Shown here piece after piece: positions 1 to 6,560 of a stretch of DNA of 12,747 bases (its first letter is position 1; each line of letters opens with the position of its first letter). The notes beneath the pieces are model-generated. The model was not told the origin of the DNA. It did no database searches and saw only the letters and a program-made list of their open reading frames with translations. Origin of the DNA: Geobacter sp. UBA6169 (lineage in GTDB: Bacteria; Desulfobacterota; Desulfuromonadia; Geobacterales; Pseudopelobacteraceae); assembly GCA_002422265.1 (NCBI GenBank), contig DIUB01000147.1, positions 21,744 to 34,490 of the forward strand. Reading direction: 5' to 3'. The translations under genes were made by a program, and so were the position numbers.

Positions 1-440
1 GCGATCAGCAGCATGCCGGTCATCTCGCCGTGGGCACCGGCCAGCGGCTGGGTGGTCACCTCATCCATGCCGGTGATGTCAGCCAGCATCTGTCCCAGAT
101 CATACAACAGGCCCAGGCTGCCCTGACAGAGTTCCGCACCACCCGGCAACAGCGCGGTCAGCGGGTGCAGCGGCGCAAACAGGTTGGCAGCGTTCTCCAG
201 CACCTTGGCGTTATACTTCATGGTGCAGGAGCCCAGCGGGTAGAAGTTGGTATCCACCGAGAAGTTACGACGTGAGAGGTTGGTAAAGTGCCGTACCAGA
301 TCCAGCTCCGACAGTTCCGGCAGCCCAGCGGTTTCTGCTCTCAACAGCTGCTCCGGCAGCCCGGCAGCAGGCGGTACGTCCGACTTGGGCAGCATCACCC
401 CACGGCGACCGGCCACCGATTTTTCATAGATCAGTTGCAT
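1..440 (-). CDS. gcvPB: Glycine dehydrogenase (decarboxylating) subunit 2, N-terminal part
   Basis: This is the first 146 codons of the beta subunit of the two-subunit P protein; the rest lies beyond the left edge. With GcvPA it decarboxylates glycine, using PLP, and passes the aminomethyl group to the lipoyl arm of GcvH. The reverse strand reads MQLIYEKSVAGRRG at the start, then DTNFYPLGSCTMKYN, and ends in EVTTQPLAGAHGEMTG, all typical of GcvPB. The PLP lysine would be in the missing C-terminal part. The ATG at 440 is preceded by GGAGAAGGAG about ten bases upstream, which fixes the start. It begins 24 bases after the nucleotidyltransferase gene rather than directly after gcvPA, its usual neighbour. 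The same strand and tight spacing suggest it is the distal gene of the gcv operon. Confidence 0.95.
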   Translation of the reverse strand, partial: MQLIYEKSVAGRRGVMLPKSDVPPAAGLPEQLLRAETAGLPELSELDLVRHFTNLSRRNFSVDTNFYPLGSCTMKYNAKVLENAANLFAPLHPLTALLPGGAELCQGSLGLLYDLGQMLADITGMDEVTTQPLAGAHGEMTGMLLI

Positions 441-464
441 AGACTAAGACTCCTTCTCCAAAGG

Positions 465-1028
465 TTACACATCTGCGGAAACCTGTTCCCACTCGTGCCG
501 TAATCCATACTGTTCAATTTTTTCATTCAGCAGCAAAAAATCAATCAGATCGGCAGATGCGGCAAGCATGCCGGCAATGTCACTCAGATGCTTGGCTGAT
601 TTACCTTCCCGGTAAAACTCCAGTTTTTTGACGATCACATACTCTGGTGGCGCAACCTGCAGGGTCAGGCCGACAAGATCAAATCTGCGGGCGTTTCTGA
701 TGGCCCAGGCCAGCAACGCATCATTGCCGACAGGATAGATATCTGCCTTGAATCCGGTGTCGTGATGAATGATGTTGAAATGCCCGCGCGTAGATCGCGC
801 TGCCTCGGTGGTTATCACCTCAACCGGGGGGCAGTAAAACTGATCTTGAGGAAAAGCGTGTATCAAAGCAGCAATGTGTGATCGATGCAGCTCAACAACC
901 AGGTCAATGTCGTGGGTCATACGTGGATCGCCATAGACAATAACCGCCACAGAACCGGTCACCACATACGGTATGCCTGCCTGTTCCAGCCTCTGTATAA
1001 AGACCATGAAAAGATCAGGAGCGAGCAT
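465..1028 (-). CDS. Nucleotidyltransferase-fold protein (MNT/AbiEii-like)
   Basis: A 187-residue protein of the polymerase-beta-type nucleotidyltransferase fold. Visible are the GSVAV loop (residues 25-29), the metal-binding pair D40/D42 in THDIDLVV, and a third candidate acidic residue, D96, in FKADIYP. These suggest an intact active site. A C-terminal segment (about 130-160, EYVIVKKLEFYREGKSAKHLSDI) matches the helical part common in AbiEii-like and MNT-like proteins. Such proteins often act as the enzyme of toxin-antitoxin or phage-defence pairs that nucleotidylate tRNA or a partner. The ATG at 1028 overlaps the end of the 61-residue gene upstream by 14 bases, so the two are probably translationally coupled, with a weak AAGGAAG sequence as ribosome site. 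It sits inside the glycine cleavage operon, which is unusual. The fold is clear; the substrate and toxic role are inferred. Confidence 0.75.
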   Translation of the reverse strand: MLAPDLFMVFIQRLEQAGIPYVVTGSVAVIVYGDPRMTHDIDLVVELHRSHIAALIHAFPQDQFYCPPVEVITTEAARSTRGHFNIIHHDTGFKADIYPVGNDALLAWAIRNARRFDLVGLTLQVAPPEYVIVKKLEFYREGKSAKHLSDIAGMLAASADLIDFLLLNEKIEQYGLRHEWEQVSADV

Positions 1029-1200
1029 ACAAAAACGCTTCCTTCACCTTTTGCCGGACTTCTGCTTCAGAAAGCTCGGGATGGAACTGACGGATGGCAG
1101 CGTATTTGAGCTGCCAGGCCGAATGGAACAGCGCCATGGAAACCTTCAGTTTGTCAGCCACAGACATGCGGCTTATGATCTCCCGTTGCGTGGTCATCAC
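1015..1200 (-). CDS. Small helical protein paired with the nucleotidyltransferase
   Basis: A 61-residue protein, mostly predicted helix, ending in LSEAEVRQKVKEAFLYARS. Short proteins with a similar ending (HP.LSEAEV...V...FL.AR) are, from memory, often found directly upstream of nucleotidyltransferase genes of the AbiEii type. No enzyme motif is visible; it may be the partner or antitoxin. The start is either the GTG at 1200 or the ATG at 1197. The GTG follows the gcvPA stop codon directly (TAA then GTG ATG), so translation probably restarts from gcvPA ribosomes. Its 3' end overlaps the nucleotidyltransferase start by 14 bases. The gene is likely real because of this tight packing and the sensible protein, but its function is not known. 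Confidence 0.65.
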   Translation of the reverse strand: MMTTQREIISRMSVADKLKVSMALFHSAWQLKYAAIRQFHPELSEAEVRQKVKEAFLYARS

Positions 1201-2577
1201 TTAGAACCGTATATCCTCAAGTTCTGATTTCAGCGCATCAACAAGGCGATCAATCTCCTTCTTGCTCCGCTTTTCAGTTACCGTCACCACCAGCAGGTTT
1301 TCAGAACCTTCATAGAGCGGCCCCAGCGGCAAGCCGGCGGCTATTCCTTTCTCCAGCAGGGCTGCCACCACAGCTTCCGCCGGTTTCGGCAGGCTGATAG
1401 TAAATTCATTGAAGGTTGGTGCTGTCTGCAGCAGGGTCACACCGGGCAGATTAGCCAGGCAGGACTTGGCATATTCTGCCTTGTCGTAGTTCATACGGGC
1501 CAGATCAGCCAGCCCCTGCCTGCCGATGGCTGACAGGAAGATCAGGCCGCGCAGGGCGCAGAGTGACTGGTTGCTGCAGATATTTGAGGTGGCCTTGTGG
1601 CGCTTGATATGCTGCTCGCGGGCCTGCAGGGTCAGCACAAAACCGCGCTTACCGTTTTTGTCGATCGTCTCCCCCACGATCCGGCCCGGCATGTTGCGGA
1701 TATGGGCCTTGCTTGCAGCGATAAAGCCGAAAGAGGGGCCGCCAAAGGAGAGCGGATTGCCCAGTGACTGCCCGTCACCCACGGCAATATCAGCACCCAG
1801 TTCGCCCGGTGATTTGAGAATGCCCAAAGCGACCGGATAGACGGCGGTCACCAGCAGGGCTCCTTTGGCATGTGCCTGATCCGCCAGGCTTGGGCTGAGC
1901 GAAGTCGAAGCGCCGGAGAAATCCTCAACACAGCCGAATACGTTGGGGTACTGCACCAGCAGGGCTGCGGTCCGGTCATCCAGTTGAGCTGCCAGCTCGG
2001 CCCGGTTCAGCAGACCATCCAGCGGCGGCAATTCCACCAGCTCGGCATCATGGTAGGAGAGGTAGGTTGCCAGCACCTGCCGGGCGATGGGAGAGACGCA
2101 GCCATCCACCAGGATTCTATTACGGTTGGTAGAACGCATTGCCATCAGGGCTGCCTCAGCCAGGGCCGTGGCGCCGTCGTACAGCGAGGCATTACTGACA
2201 TCCAGACCGGTCAGACGGCAGATGGCGGTCTGATACTCAAACAGGGCCTGCAACGTCCCCTGGGAGCACTCCGGCTGATAGGGGGTGTAGGCGGTGTAAA
2301 ATTCGGCCCGACCGGAGAGGTGATCCACTGCTGCCGGAATGATGTGGTCATAGAAACCGCCGCCGATGAACAGCGACAGATCATGGCGGTTATCAGCGGC
2401 CAGCTCCTGCAGCCTGGCATAGGTCTCAAACTCGGACATGCCGGGAGGCAGGTTGAAGGTAGTACAGCGCAGTTCGGCAGGGATCGGGGCAAACAGCTCC
2501 TCAACGCTCTGCACCCCGATAACCTCCAGCATTTCCCGGATCTCTTCGGGGGTGTGCGGACAGTAATGACTTTGCAT
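1201..2577 (-). CDS. gcvPA: Glycine dehydrogenase (decarboxylating) subunit 1
   Basis: A 458-residue alpha subunit of the two-subunit P protein of the glycine cleavage system. It lacks the PLP lysine carried by GcvPB and forms the heteromeric enzyme with it. Family signatures are YCPHTPEEIREML near the start, FIGGGFYDHIIPAAVDHL (70-87), YTPYQPECSQGTLQALFEYQ (97-116), NASLYDGATALAEA (129-142) and GDGQSLGNPLSFGGPSFG later. The frame is open further upstream, but the ATG at 2577 is preferred: AGGAG lies 11 bases before it and the homologous N-terminus begins here. Residues 222-230 (GASTSLSPS) look like an extra in-frame stretch encoded by a dispersed repeat, lying between VEDFS and LADQAHAKGALL. 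The total is about ten residues above the usual length. The stop is directly followed by the start of the 61-residue gene. Confidence 0.95.
   Translation of the reverse strand: MQSHYCPHTPEEIREMLEVIGVQSVEELFAPIPAELRCTTFNLPPGMSEFETYARLQELAADNRHDLSLFIGGGFYDHIIPAAVDHLSGRAEFYTAYTPYQPECSQGTLQALFEYQTAICRLTGLDVSNASLYDGATALAEAALMAMRSTNRNRILVDGCVSPIARQVLATYLSYHDAELVELPPLDGLLNRAELAAQLDDRTAALLVQYPNVFGCVEDFSGASTSLSPSLADQAHAKGALLVTAVYPVALGILKSPGELGADIAVGDGQSLGNPLSFGGPSFGFIAASKAHIRNMPGRIVGETIDKNGKRGFVLTLQAREQHIKRHKATSNICSNQSLCALRGLIFLSAIGRQGLADLARMNYDKAEYAKSCLANLPGVTLLQTAPTFNEFTISLPKPAEAVVAALLEKGIAAGLPLGPLYEGSENLLVVTVTEKRSKKEIDRLVDALKSELEDIRF
1888..1914 (-). repeat. Short dispersed-repeat sequence inside gcvPA
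   Basis: On the gcvPA sense strand the segment carries TTCGACTTCGCTCAGCC (1893-1909). It closely matches TTCGACTCCGCTCAACC in the intergenic stretch near 11685-11701 (15 of 17 bases). Sequences of the form CTTCGACTTCGCTCAG are common dispersed repeats in many bacterial genomes. The 27 bases add nine codons (GASTSLSPS) without breaking the frame. The insertion boundaries are estimated from what the family normally has here, not from an alignment. Confidence 0.55.
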
Positions 2578-2623
2578 AACGATACATTCTCCTGAAAGAC
2601 AAAACAAAAAGGTCAAAGTAATG

Positions 2624-2720
2624 GCACGCGGATCAAATCTGATCAGGGCGGATTTTCACGGATATAACAACGTAATGTTAAAATCTGCGCATATCCGCTT
2701 AATCCGCGTCATCTGCGTGC
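2624..2720. repeat. 97-bp inverted-repeat intergenic element (MITE/REP-like)
   Basis: The stretch between gcvH and gcvPA begins GCACGCGGAT (2624-2633) and ends ATCTGCGTGC (2711-2720), an imperfect terminal inverted repeat with nine of ten bases paired. Inside, GCGGAT-type words recur on both strands: GGCGGATTTT and ACGGATAT in the left half, and ATATCCGC and AATCCGCG in the right half. The whole can fold on itself. It has no coding capacity. Elements built from GCAGAT/GCGGAT words are known as dispersed intergenic repeats. It lies inside the operon, so it would be transcribed and could act as an RNA processing or stabilising structure. Confidence 0.6.
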
Positions 2721-2750
2721 TATTATCATGGCTCCTATAAAGTACGTTTA

Positions 2751-3125
2751 TTACAGACTCTTCAGGTATTCGTCGTACTGATCCTTGGTCATCAGCGCAG
2801 AAAGTTCAGCGGCATCTGCCAGCTCAAGCTCCACCATCCAGGCTGCATCCTCAGCAGACTCGTTGACCTTCTCAGGTGCATCTTCCAGCTCGCTGTTGAC
2901 CTTGACCACTTTGCCGGATACCGGTGCATAGATATCACTGGCAGCCTTGACTGATTCAATGGCAGCCAGTACCTCGTTCTGTTTCACCTGTTTGCCGACA
3001 GCCGGTAGCTCCACAAAGGTGACATCCCCCAGTTCGTGGGCGGCATGGTCGCTGATGCCGCAGACTGCTGTGCTGGCGTTAACCTTGACCCACTCATGTT
3101 CTTTGGTGAAATAGATCGTCGACAT
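2751..3125 (-). CDS. gcvH: Glycine cleavage system H protein
   Basis: A 124-residue lipoyl carrier protein, the normal length for GcvH. It shuttles the aminomethyl intermediate from the P protein to GcvT and is reoxidised by the L protein. The N-terminus YFTKEHEWVKV and the lipoylation segment ESVKAASDIYAPVSG are typical. K60 in ESVKA is the lysine expected to carry lipoate. The C-terminal AAWMVELEL also fits. AAGGAG lies eight bases before the ATG at 3125. It follows the DUF3617 gene by 24 bases and precedes gcvPA, from which it is separated by a 97-bp repeat element. L protein and lipoate attachment genes are not in the window. Confidence 0.97.
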   Translation of the reverse strand: MSTIYFTKEHEWVKVNASTAVCGISDHAAHELGDVTFVELPAVGKQVKQNEVLAAIESVKAASDIYAPVSGKVVKVNSELEDAPEKVNESAEDAAWMVELELADAAELSALMTKDQYDEYLKSL

Positions 3126-3149
3126 TCGTACACTCCTTGCTGGTTGGAA

Positions 3150-3566
3150 TTATTTTTTCTTCGGGCACTCGCCAATCCGTTTGCCCTTCACCTTCACCGT
3201 CATGGTGTGGCCCTGGGCATTCATCTTCATGGTTGAATGATAGGCATCTGCGCTAAAGACCGTCTCTCCGGAAAAGGTACCGGCACTCTCTCCGGTACAC
3301 TTCATAGTCCAGGTCACCTTGTTGCCCGACACCTTGTAGTCAGTCAGAGTGCAGTTCTTATCGCGGTTGATGACCGACTTGTGATCCTTGACATCCTCTT
3401 TGGTGTAACAATGCTTGATCGTGCTGGCCGGCAGTTTCATCGGCATGCCCGGCATCTCGGTCTGTGATGTTACCTCCCAGTACCCTTCACGAATCGGGTC
3501 CGATGCTGACACATACCCGGCTGACAACAACAAAATTCCGGCAACAACGATGGCAGTACGCTTCAT
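3150..3566 (-). CDS. Exported DUF3617-family protein
   Basis: A 138-residue protein with an N-terminal signal peptide (MKRT, a hydrophobic run at 5-19, likely cleavage after VSA-S near 21-22), so it is probably periplasmic. The mature part matches the DUF3617 pattern: GYWEVTSQTEMPGMPMKLP (28-46), HCYTKEDV (52-59), KCTGESAGTFSGETVF, and the closing KGKRIGEC (127-134). Four cysteines (C53, C72, C90, C134) could form two disulfides. It ends in three lysines. The ribosome site AAAGGAG is well placed before the ATG at 3566. The molecular function of the family is unknown. It lies between gcvT and gcvH in the same orientation with short gaps, so it is probably co-transcribed, although an envelope protein has no obvious role in glycine cleavage. 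Confidence 0.8.
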   Translation of the reverse strand: MKRTAIVVAGILLLSAGYVSASDPIREGYWEVTSQTEMPGMPMKLPASTIKHCYTKEDVKDHKSVINRDKNCTLTDYKVSGNKVTWTMKCTGESAGTFSGETVFSADAYHSTMKMNAQGHTMTVKVKGKRIGECPKKK

Positions 3567-3593
3567 GAGCGACTCCTTTCTGAGTTCTGCTGA

Positions 3594-4688
3594 TTACCTC
3601 CGAACTGAACCTTCGGTATAAAACGGGGTGGAGCAGACCGCCGCTTCCATGACGGACCGGTCCTGCCTGATAGTCAGCGCCGTACCAGGGGCGGCATAGG
3701 CCGGTTCAACATACCCCAGACCGATGCCGCAGCCCAGCATGGGTGAGAATACACCGCTGGTTACCTCACCGATCTGCTGTTCGTTGTCAAAGATAGCGAA
3801 ACCGTGGCGTGGGGTGCGGCGGGAGCTGACCTTGAAGGCAACCCTGACTTTTTTGAGCTGCTGACCCTGTTGCTGCAGCAGCGCCTGCTTGCCCACAAAC
3901 TGCTTATCCATGTGAACAAACATGCCCAGGTCTGCTTCAAGCGGAGTAGTAGTCGCATCAATGTCGCTGCCGTAGAGCGAGTAGCCTACCTCCAGCCGCA
4001 GCACGTCGCGGGCACCCAGGCCGGCAGGTTTGACCCGCGGGTCGACCAGCAGTGTGTTCCACAGTTCAACTACCTTTTCAGCAGGCAAGAAAATTTCGTA
4101 GCCCAACTCGCCGGTGTAGCCGGTACGGCTGACCATGGCCGGAGCCCCCAGTACGGTCTGCTGCACAAACCTGAAGTAAGGGATCTCGGCCACCCAGCCA
4201 CCCAGCAGATCCACCAGCACCTCGCGGGATTTGGGACCCTGCAGGTCCAGCTTGGCGGTCTGAGCCGTGATATCGGTAAACGTGCCGCCGGACAGGCGGG
4301 ACTGGATAACATTGAAATCATTGGGGGCGGTTGCGGCATTGACCACAATCATCACCTGATCGTCAGCCATGCGGAACACAATCAGGTCGTCAATGATCCC
4401 CCCCTGCTCATTCAGCAGAAACCCGTACTTGGAGCGGCCCACCGGGATGGCAGTCACTGAAAAGGTAAACAGATTTTCCAGGCCGGCAGCCACCAGATCC
4501 CCTTTGAACAGGAACTCCCCCATATGGCAGATGTCAAACAGAGCAGCCTGCTGGCGGCACCAACGGTGTTCAGCAATGATCCCCTCGTACTGGATCGGCA
4601 TATCCCAGCCGCCAAAGGGGGCCATCAGCGCACCCAGGGCGCGGTGTTGTTCGTTCAGAGGGGTAACCTGCAGATTATGTTCCGACAT
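3594..4688 (-). CDS. gcvT: Aminomethyltransferase (glycine cleavage T protein)
   Basis: A 364-residue T protein, normal length for the family. It moves the methylene carbon from the aminomethyl group on GcvH to tetrahydrofolate, releasing ammonia. Visible signatures are FGGWDMP (25-31), FDICHMGE (51-58; the common form has S where this has C54), GGIIDDL (96-102, the Asp pair that holds the catalytic aspartate), SRTGYTGELGYEIF, GARDVLRLE and the C-terminal barrel with EVTSGVFSP. The frame extends to a TTG at 4694, but the ATG at 4688 is chosen: AGGAG lies seven bases before it, while it would be only one base from the TTG. It starts 19 bases after the small exported protein gene. Confidence 0.96.
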   Translation of the reverse strand: MSEHNLQVTPLNEQHRALGALMAPFGGWDMPIQYEGIIAEHRWCRQQAALFDICHMGEFLFKGDLVAAGLENLFTFSVTAIPVGRSKYGFLLNEQGGIIDDLIVFRMADDQVMIVVNAATAPNDFNVIQSRLSGGTFTDITAQTAKLDLQGPKSREVLVDLLGGWVAEIPYFRFVQQTVLGAPAMVSRTGYTGELGYEIFLPAEKVVELWNTLLVDPRVKPAGLGARDVLRLEVGYSLYGSDIDATTTPLEADLGMFVHMDKQFVGKQALLQQQGQQLKKVRVAFKVSSRRTPRHGFAIFDNEQQIGEVTSGVFSPMLGCGIGLGYVEPAYAAPGTALTIRQDRSVMEAAVCSTPFYTEGSVRR

Positions 4689-4707
4689 GGACAAGCTCCT
4701 GTCGACG

Positions 4708-5148
4708 TTATTTTTTCTTTTTTGTCTTGCCGGTCATCCCGGCCAGGGATTTGATATCAGCCAGACGCACCTTCCAACGCCCTTCCTGGTGATCAAGGGT
4801 AAACTCTTTGCTGTGACTGCTCTCCGAGCCGGAACTGCCTTCAAGGCCGACCCGGGCATACACCGTTGCCGTGGTTTGCTTTTCAATGATCAACCTGAAG
4901 TCGTTCAGCTTGTGGTGGCAACAGGCTGGTCTGATCACAGACTCACGCATCAGGGCACTGAATCGCTCACGGGAGATCCTGTTCCGGTGAGAAAGTCCAT
5001 CGTAGAGCTGGTCAAATCGCCCTTCACGCCAAAGATCAAGGGTATCGGACAAAGCCTGTTCACGGGGGTCAGTGCGGTAATCAGCCGCAGCGAAGGTGGT
5101 GCAGAAGCAGAGCAGGGTGATGACAATGGAGAGCAACAGGCGGGGCAT
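4708..5148 (-). CDS. Small exported protein of unknown function, first gene of the gcv operon
   Basis: A 146-residue protein with a probable signal peptide (MPRLLLSIVITLLCF, cleavage likely after FAAA at 22), so it is probably periplasmic. The mature part starts with a helical region (DPREQALSDTLDLWREGRFDQLYDGL), has a CC pair at 76-77 followed by HHKLNDFRL, and then beta-like segments ending in EGRWKVRLADIKSL and a lysine-rich tail. The order helix, then strands with a W-containing end, loosely resembles NTF2-like folds, but I do not recognise a family. The ATG at 5148 is chosen over a longer frame because GGAGG precedes it by ten bases, the signal peptide starts here, and the longer form would run into the promoter. 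It probably leads the gcv operon. Confidence 0.7.
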   Translation of the reverse strand: MPRLLLSIVITLLCFCTTFAAADYRTDPREQALSDTLDLWREGRFDQLYDGLSHRNRISRERFSALMRESVIRPACCHHKLNDFRLIIEKQTTATVYARVGLEGSSGSESSHSKEFTLDHQEGRWKVRLADIKSLAGMTGKTKKKK

Positions 5149-5206
5149 GGCGCAGCATCCTCCAGACAAGGTGGTGCCATCGTAGAGCATCCAGCCGGTG
5201 CGGGCA

Positions 5207-5235
5207 ACAAAATTTATTACCAGACGGCTTGTCAA
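5207..5235 (-). promoter_or_regulatory. Candidate promoter for the gcv operon
   Basis: On the minus strand TTGACA (5235-5230) is a perfect -35 box. At a spacing of 17 the -10 is TTTTGT (5212-5207), which is weak; an alternative AT-rich word, TAAATT, lies too close. The transcript would have a leader of about 50 bases before the ATG at 5148. No glycine riboswitch-like structure is visible in this leader. The -35 bases overlap those of the opposite promoter. Confidence 0.45.
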
Positions 5236-5256
5236 CTGCTATGCTTCAGCTACAAT
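5229..5256 (+). promoter_or_regulatory. Sigma-70-type promoter of the HD-GYP gene
   Basis: TTGTCA (5229-5234) and TACAAT (5251-5256) are separated by 16 bases, a good housekeeping promoter. The predicted start is near 5263, giving a leader of about 33 bases that ends with GGAGGGG just before the ATG at 5296. The -35 shares five bases with the -35 of the divergent gcv promoter. Confidence 0.65.
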
Positions 5257-5295
5257 AGAGCCATCTCGGTTACGCGTGGTGACACGGAGGGGTCC

Positions 5296-6543
5296 ATGAA
5301 AACATATAGCGATACATTACAGCAACTTCTGAACTTTGGTCTGGATATATCCCAGATCAAGGACATTGATGTGCTCCTGGAAAAGATCCTGACCGAGGCG
5401 CGACGGTTCACCAATTGCGATGCCGGCACCATCTACATCAAGGATGGTACCGTGCTGTCCGCCCGCTACTCGCAGAATGACACCATCAACGCACAGCTGG
5501 CGCCCCACCGCAAATCGGTCTACAGCAGTATCATCATCAAGGTTGACAATACCTCCATTGCCGGCTACGTAGCCGCCACCGGCAATCAGCTCAACATCCC
5601 CGATGTGTATGATCTTGATCCCAATCTGCCCTATTCCTTCAACCAGTCCTTTGACCAGCTGACCGGCTACCGTACGGTATCGCAGCTGGTGCTGCCACTT
5701 ACCAGCATGCGCGGTGACACCGTAGGAGTATTGCAACTGATCAATGCCAAGGATGGAAACGGCAACGTCTCCTCCTTTGACAGCCACGACGAAAGCGGTA
5801 TCAGTTATTTCGCGGTTACCGCTGCCAACGCGGTTGAACGGGCCAAGATGACCCGCGAGATCATCCTGCGGATGAACCGGATGGCGGAGTTGCGTGATCC
5901 CAAAGAAACCGGCCCCCACGTCAATCGCGTCGCAGCCTATTCAGTGGCACTCTATGAAGCCTGGGCCTCGCGCAGGGGCACGCTCCAGCAGGAAGTTGAC
6001 CGGACACGCGATATCCTGCGGATGGCAGCCATGCTGCATGATGTGGGCAAGGTAGCCATATCCGACAACATTCTTAAAAAACCTGGGCGCTTTACCCCGG
6101 AAGAGTTTGCAGTCATGAAGATGCACACCGTCTACGGCGCCAAGCTGTTCCCTGATCTCTACTCAGAATTGGACGAGGCGGCAGCAGCCGTAGCACTGAA
6201 CCACCACGAACGCTGGGACGGTAACGGCTATCCTGGGCATATCAGTCTGGCCACCCTCAAACCGCTGCCCGGTTATGAAAAAGAGGATGGCACGGCACGG
6301 GGCAAAAAGGGGGAGGAAATCCCCCTCTTTGGCCGGATCGTTGCCATAGCTGATGTATACGACGCCCTCTCAAACCGCCGTTGTTATAAAGAAGCCTGGG
6401 ACGCATCAGAAGTGCTTGATGAGCTTAAAAAGGATGCCGGTACCGTCTTCGACCCGGAGCTGATAGAGGTTTTCCTGGATAACCTGGACACGATCCGCCA
6501 GATCGGCAAACAGTTTCCGGACGATCCGGATGCACACGGCTAA
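5296..6543 (+). CDS. GAF domain plus HD-GYP domain protein, probable cyclic-di-GMP phosphodiesterase
   Basis: A 415-residue cytosolic protein with no membrane segment. Residues about 20-180 form a GAF sensor domain (LLEKILTEARRFTNCDAGTIYI near the start, GVLQLINAKDG at 144-154). Residues about 190-400 are an HD-GYP domain: ETGPHVNRV (204-212), MLHDVGK with the HD pair H248/D249, H277, HHERWDGNGYPG (303-314) and RIVAIADVYDALSNRR (347-362). All metal and GYP signature residues are present, so it is likely active in hydrolysing cyclic di-GMP to pGpG/GMP. The ligand of the GAF domain is not predictable. The ATG at 5296 follows GGAGGGG and a promoter; the frame upstream is open for a long way but overlaps gcvT and is not coding. 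There is no receiver domain, so control is probably by a small ligand. Confidence 0.9.
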   Translation: MKTYSDTLQQLLNFGLDISQIKDIDVLLEKILTEARRFTNCDAGTIYIKDGTVLSARYSQNDTINAQLAPHRKSVYSSIIIKVDNTSIAGYVAATGNQLNIPDVYDLDPNLPYSFNQSFDQLTGYRTVSQLVLPLTSMRGDTVGVLQLINAKDGNGNVSSFDSHDESGISYFAVTAANAVERAKMTREIILRMNRMAELRDPKETGPHVNRVAAYSVALYEAWASRRGTLQQEVDRTRDILRMAAMLHDVGKVAISDNILKKPGRFTPEEFAVMKMHTVYGAKLFPDLYSELDEAAAAVALNHHERWDGNGYPGHISLATLKPLPGYEKEDGTARGKKGEEIPLFGRIVAIADVYDALSNRRCYKEAWDASEVLDELKKDAGTVFDPELIEVFLDNLDTIRQIGKQFPDDPDAHG

Positions 6544-6560
6544 CTCCACCTCTTCGTCTG

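Noticed and set aside
1870..2595. 241-codon plus-strand open frame
   Set aside because: It is antisense to gcvPA, which is clearly coding; its protein has no recognisable features.
5149..5206. Possible glycine riboswitch ahead of the gcv operon
   Set aside because: The leader is only about 60 bases and lacks the conserved core expected of a glycine aptamer.
4369..5295. Open frame on the plus strand continuous with the HD-GYP gene, giving a 724-residue protein
   Set aside because: The upstream 309 codons lie antisense to gcvT and the small exported gene and show no family resemblance. The promoter and GGAGGGG site fix the start at 5296.
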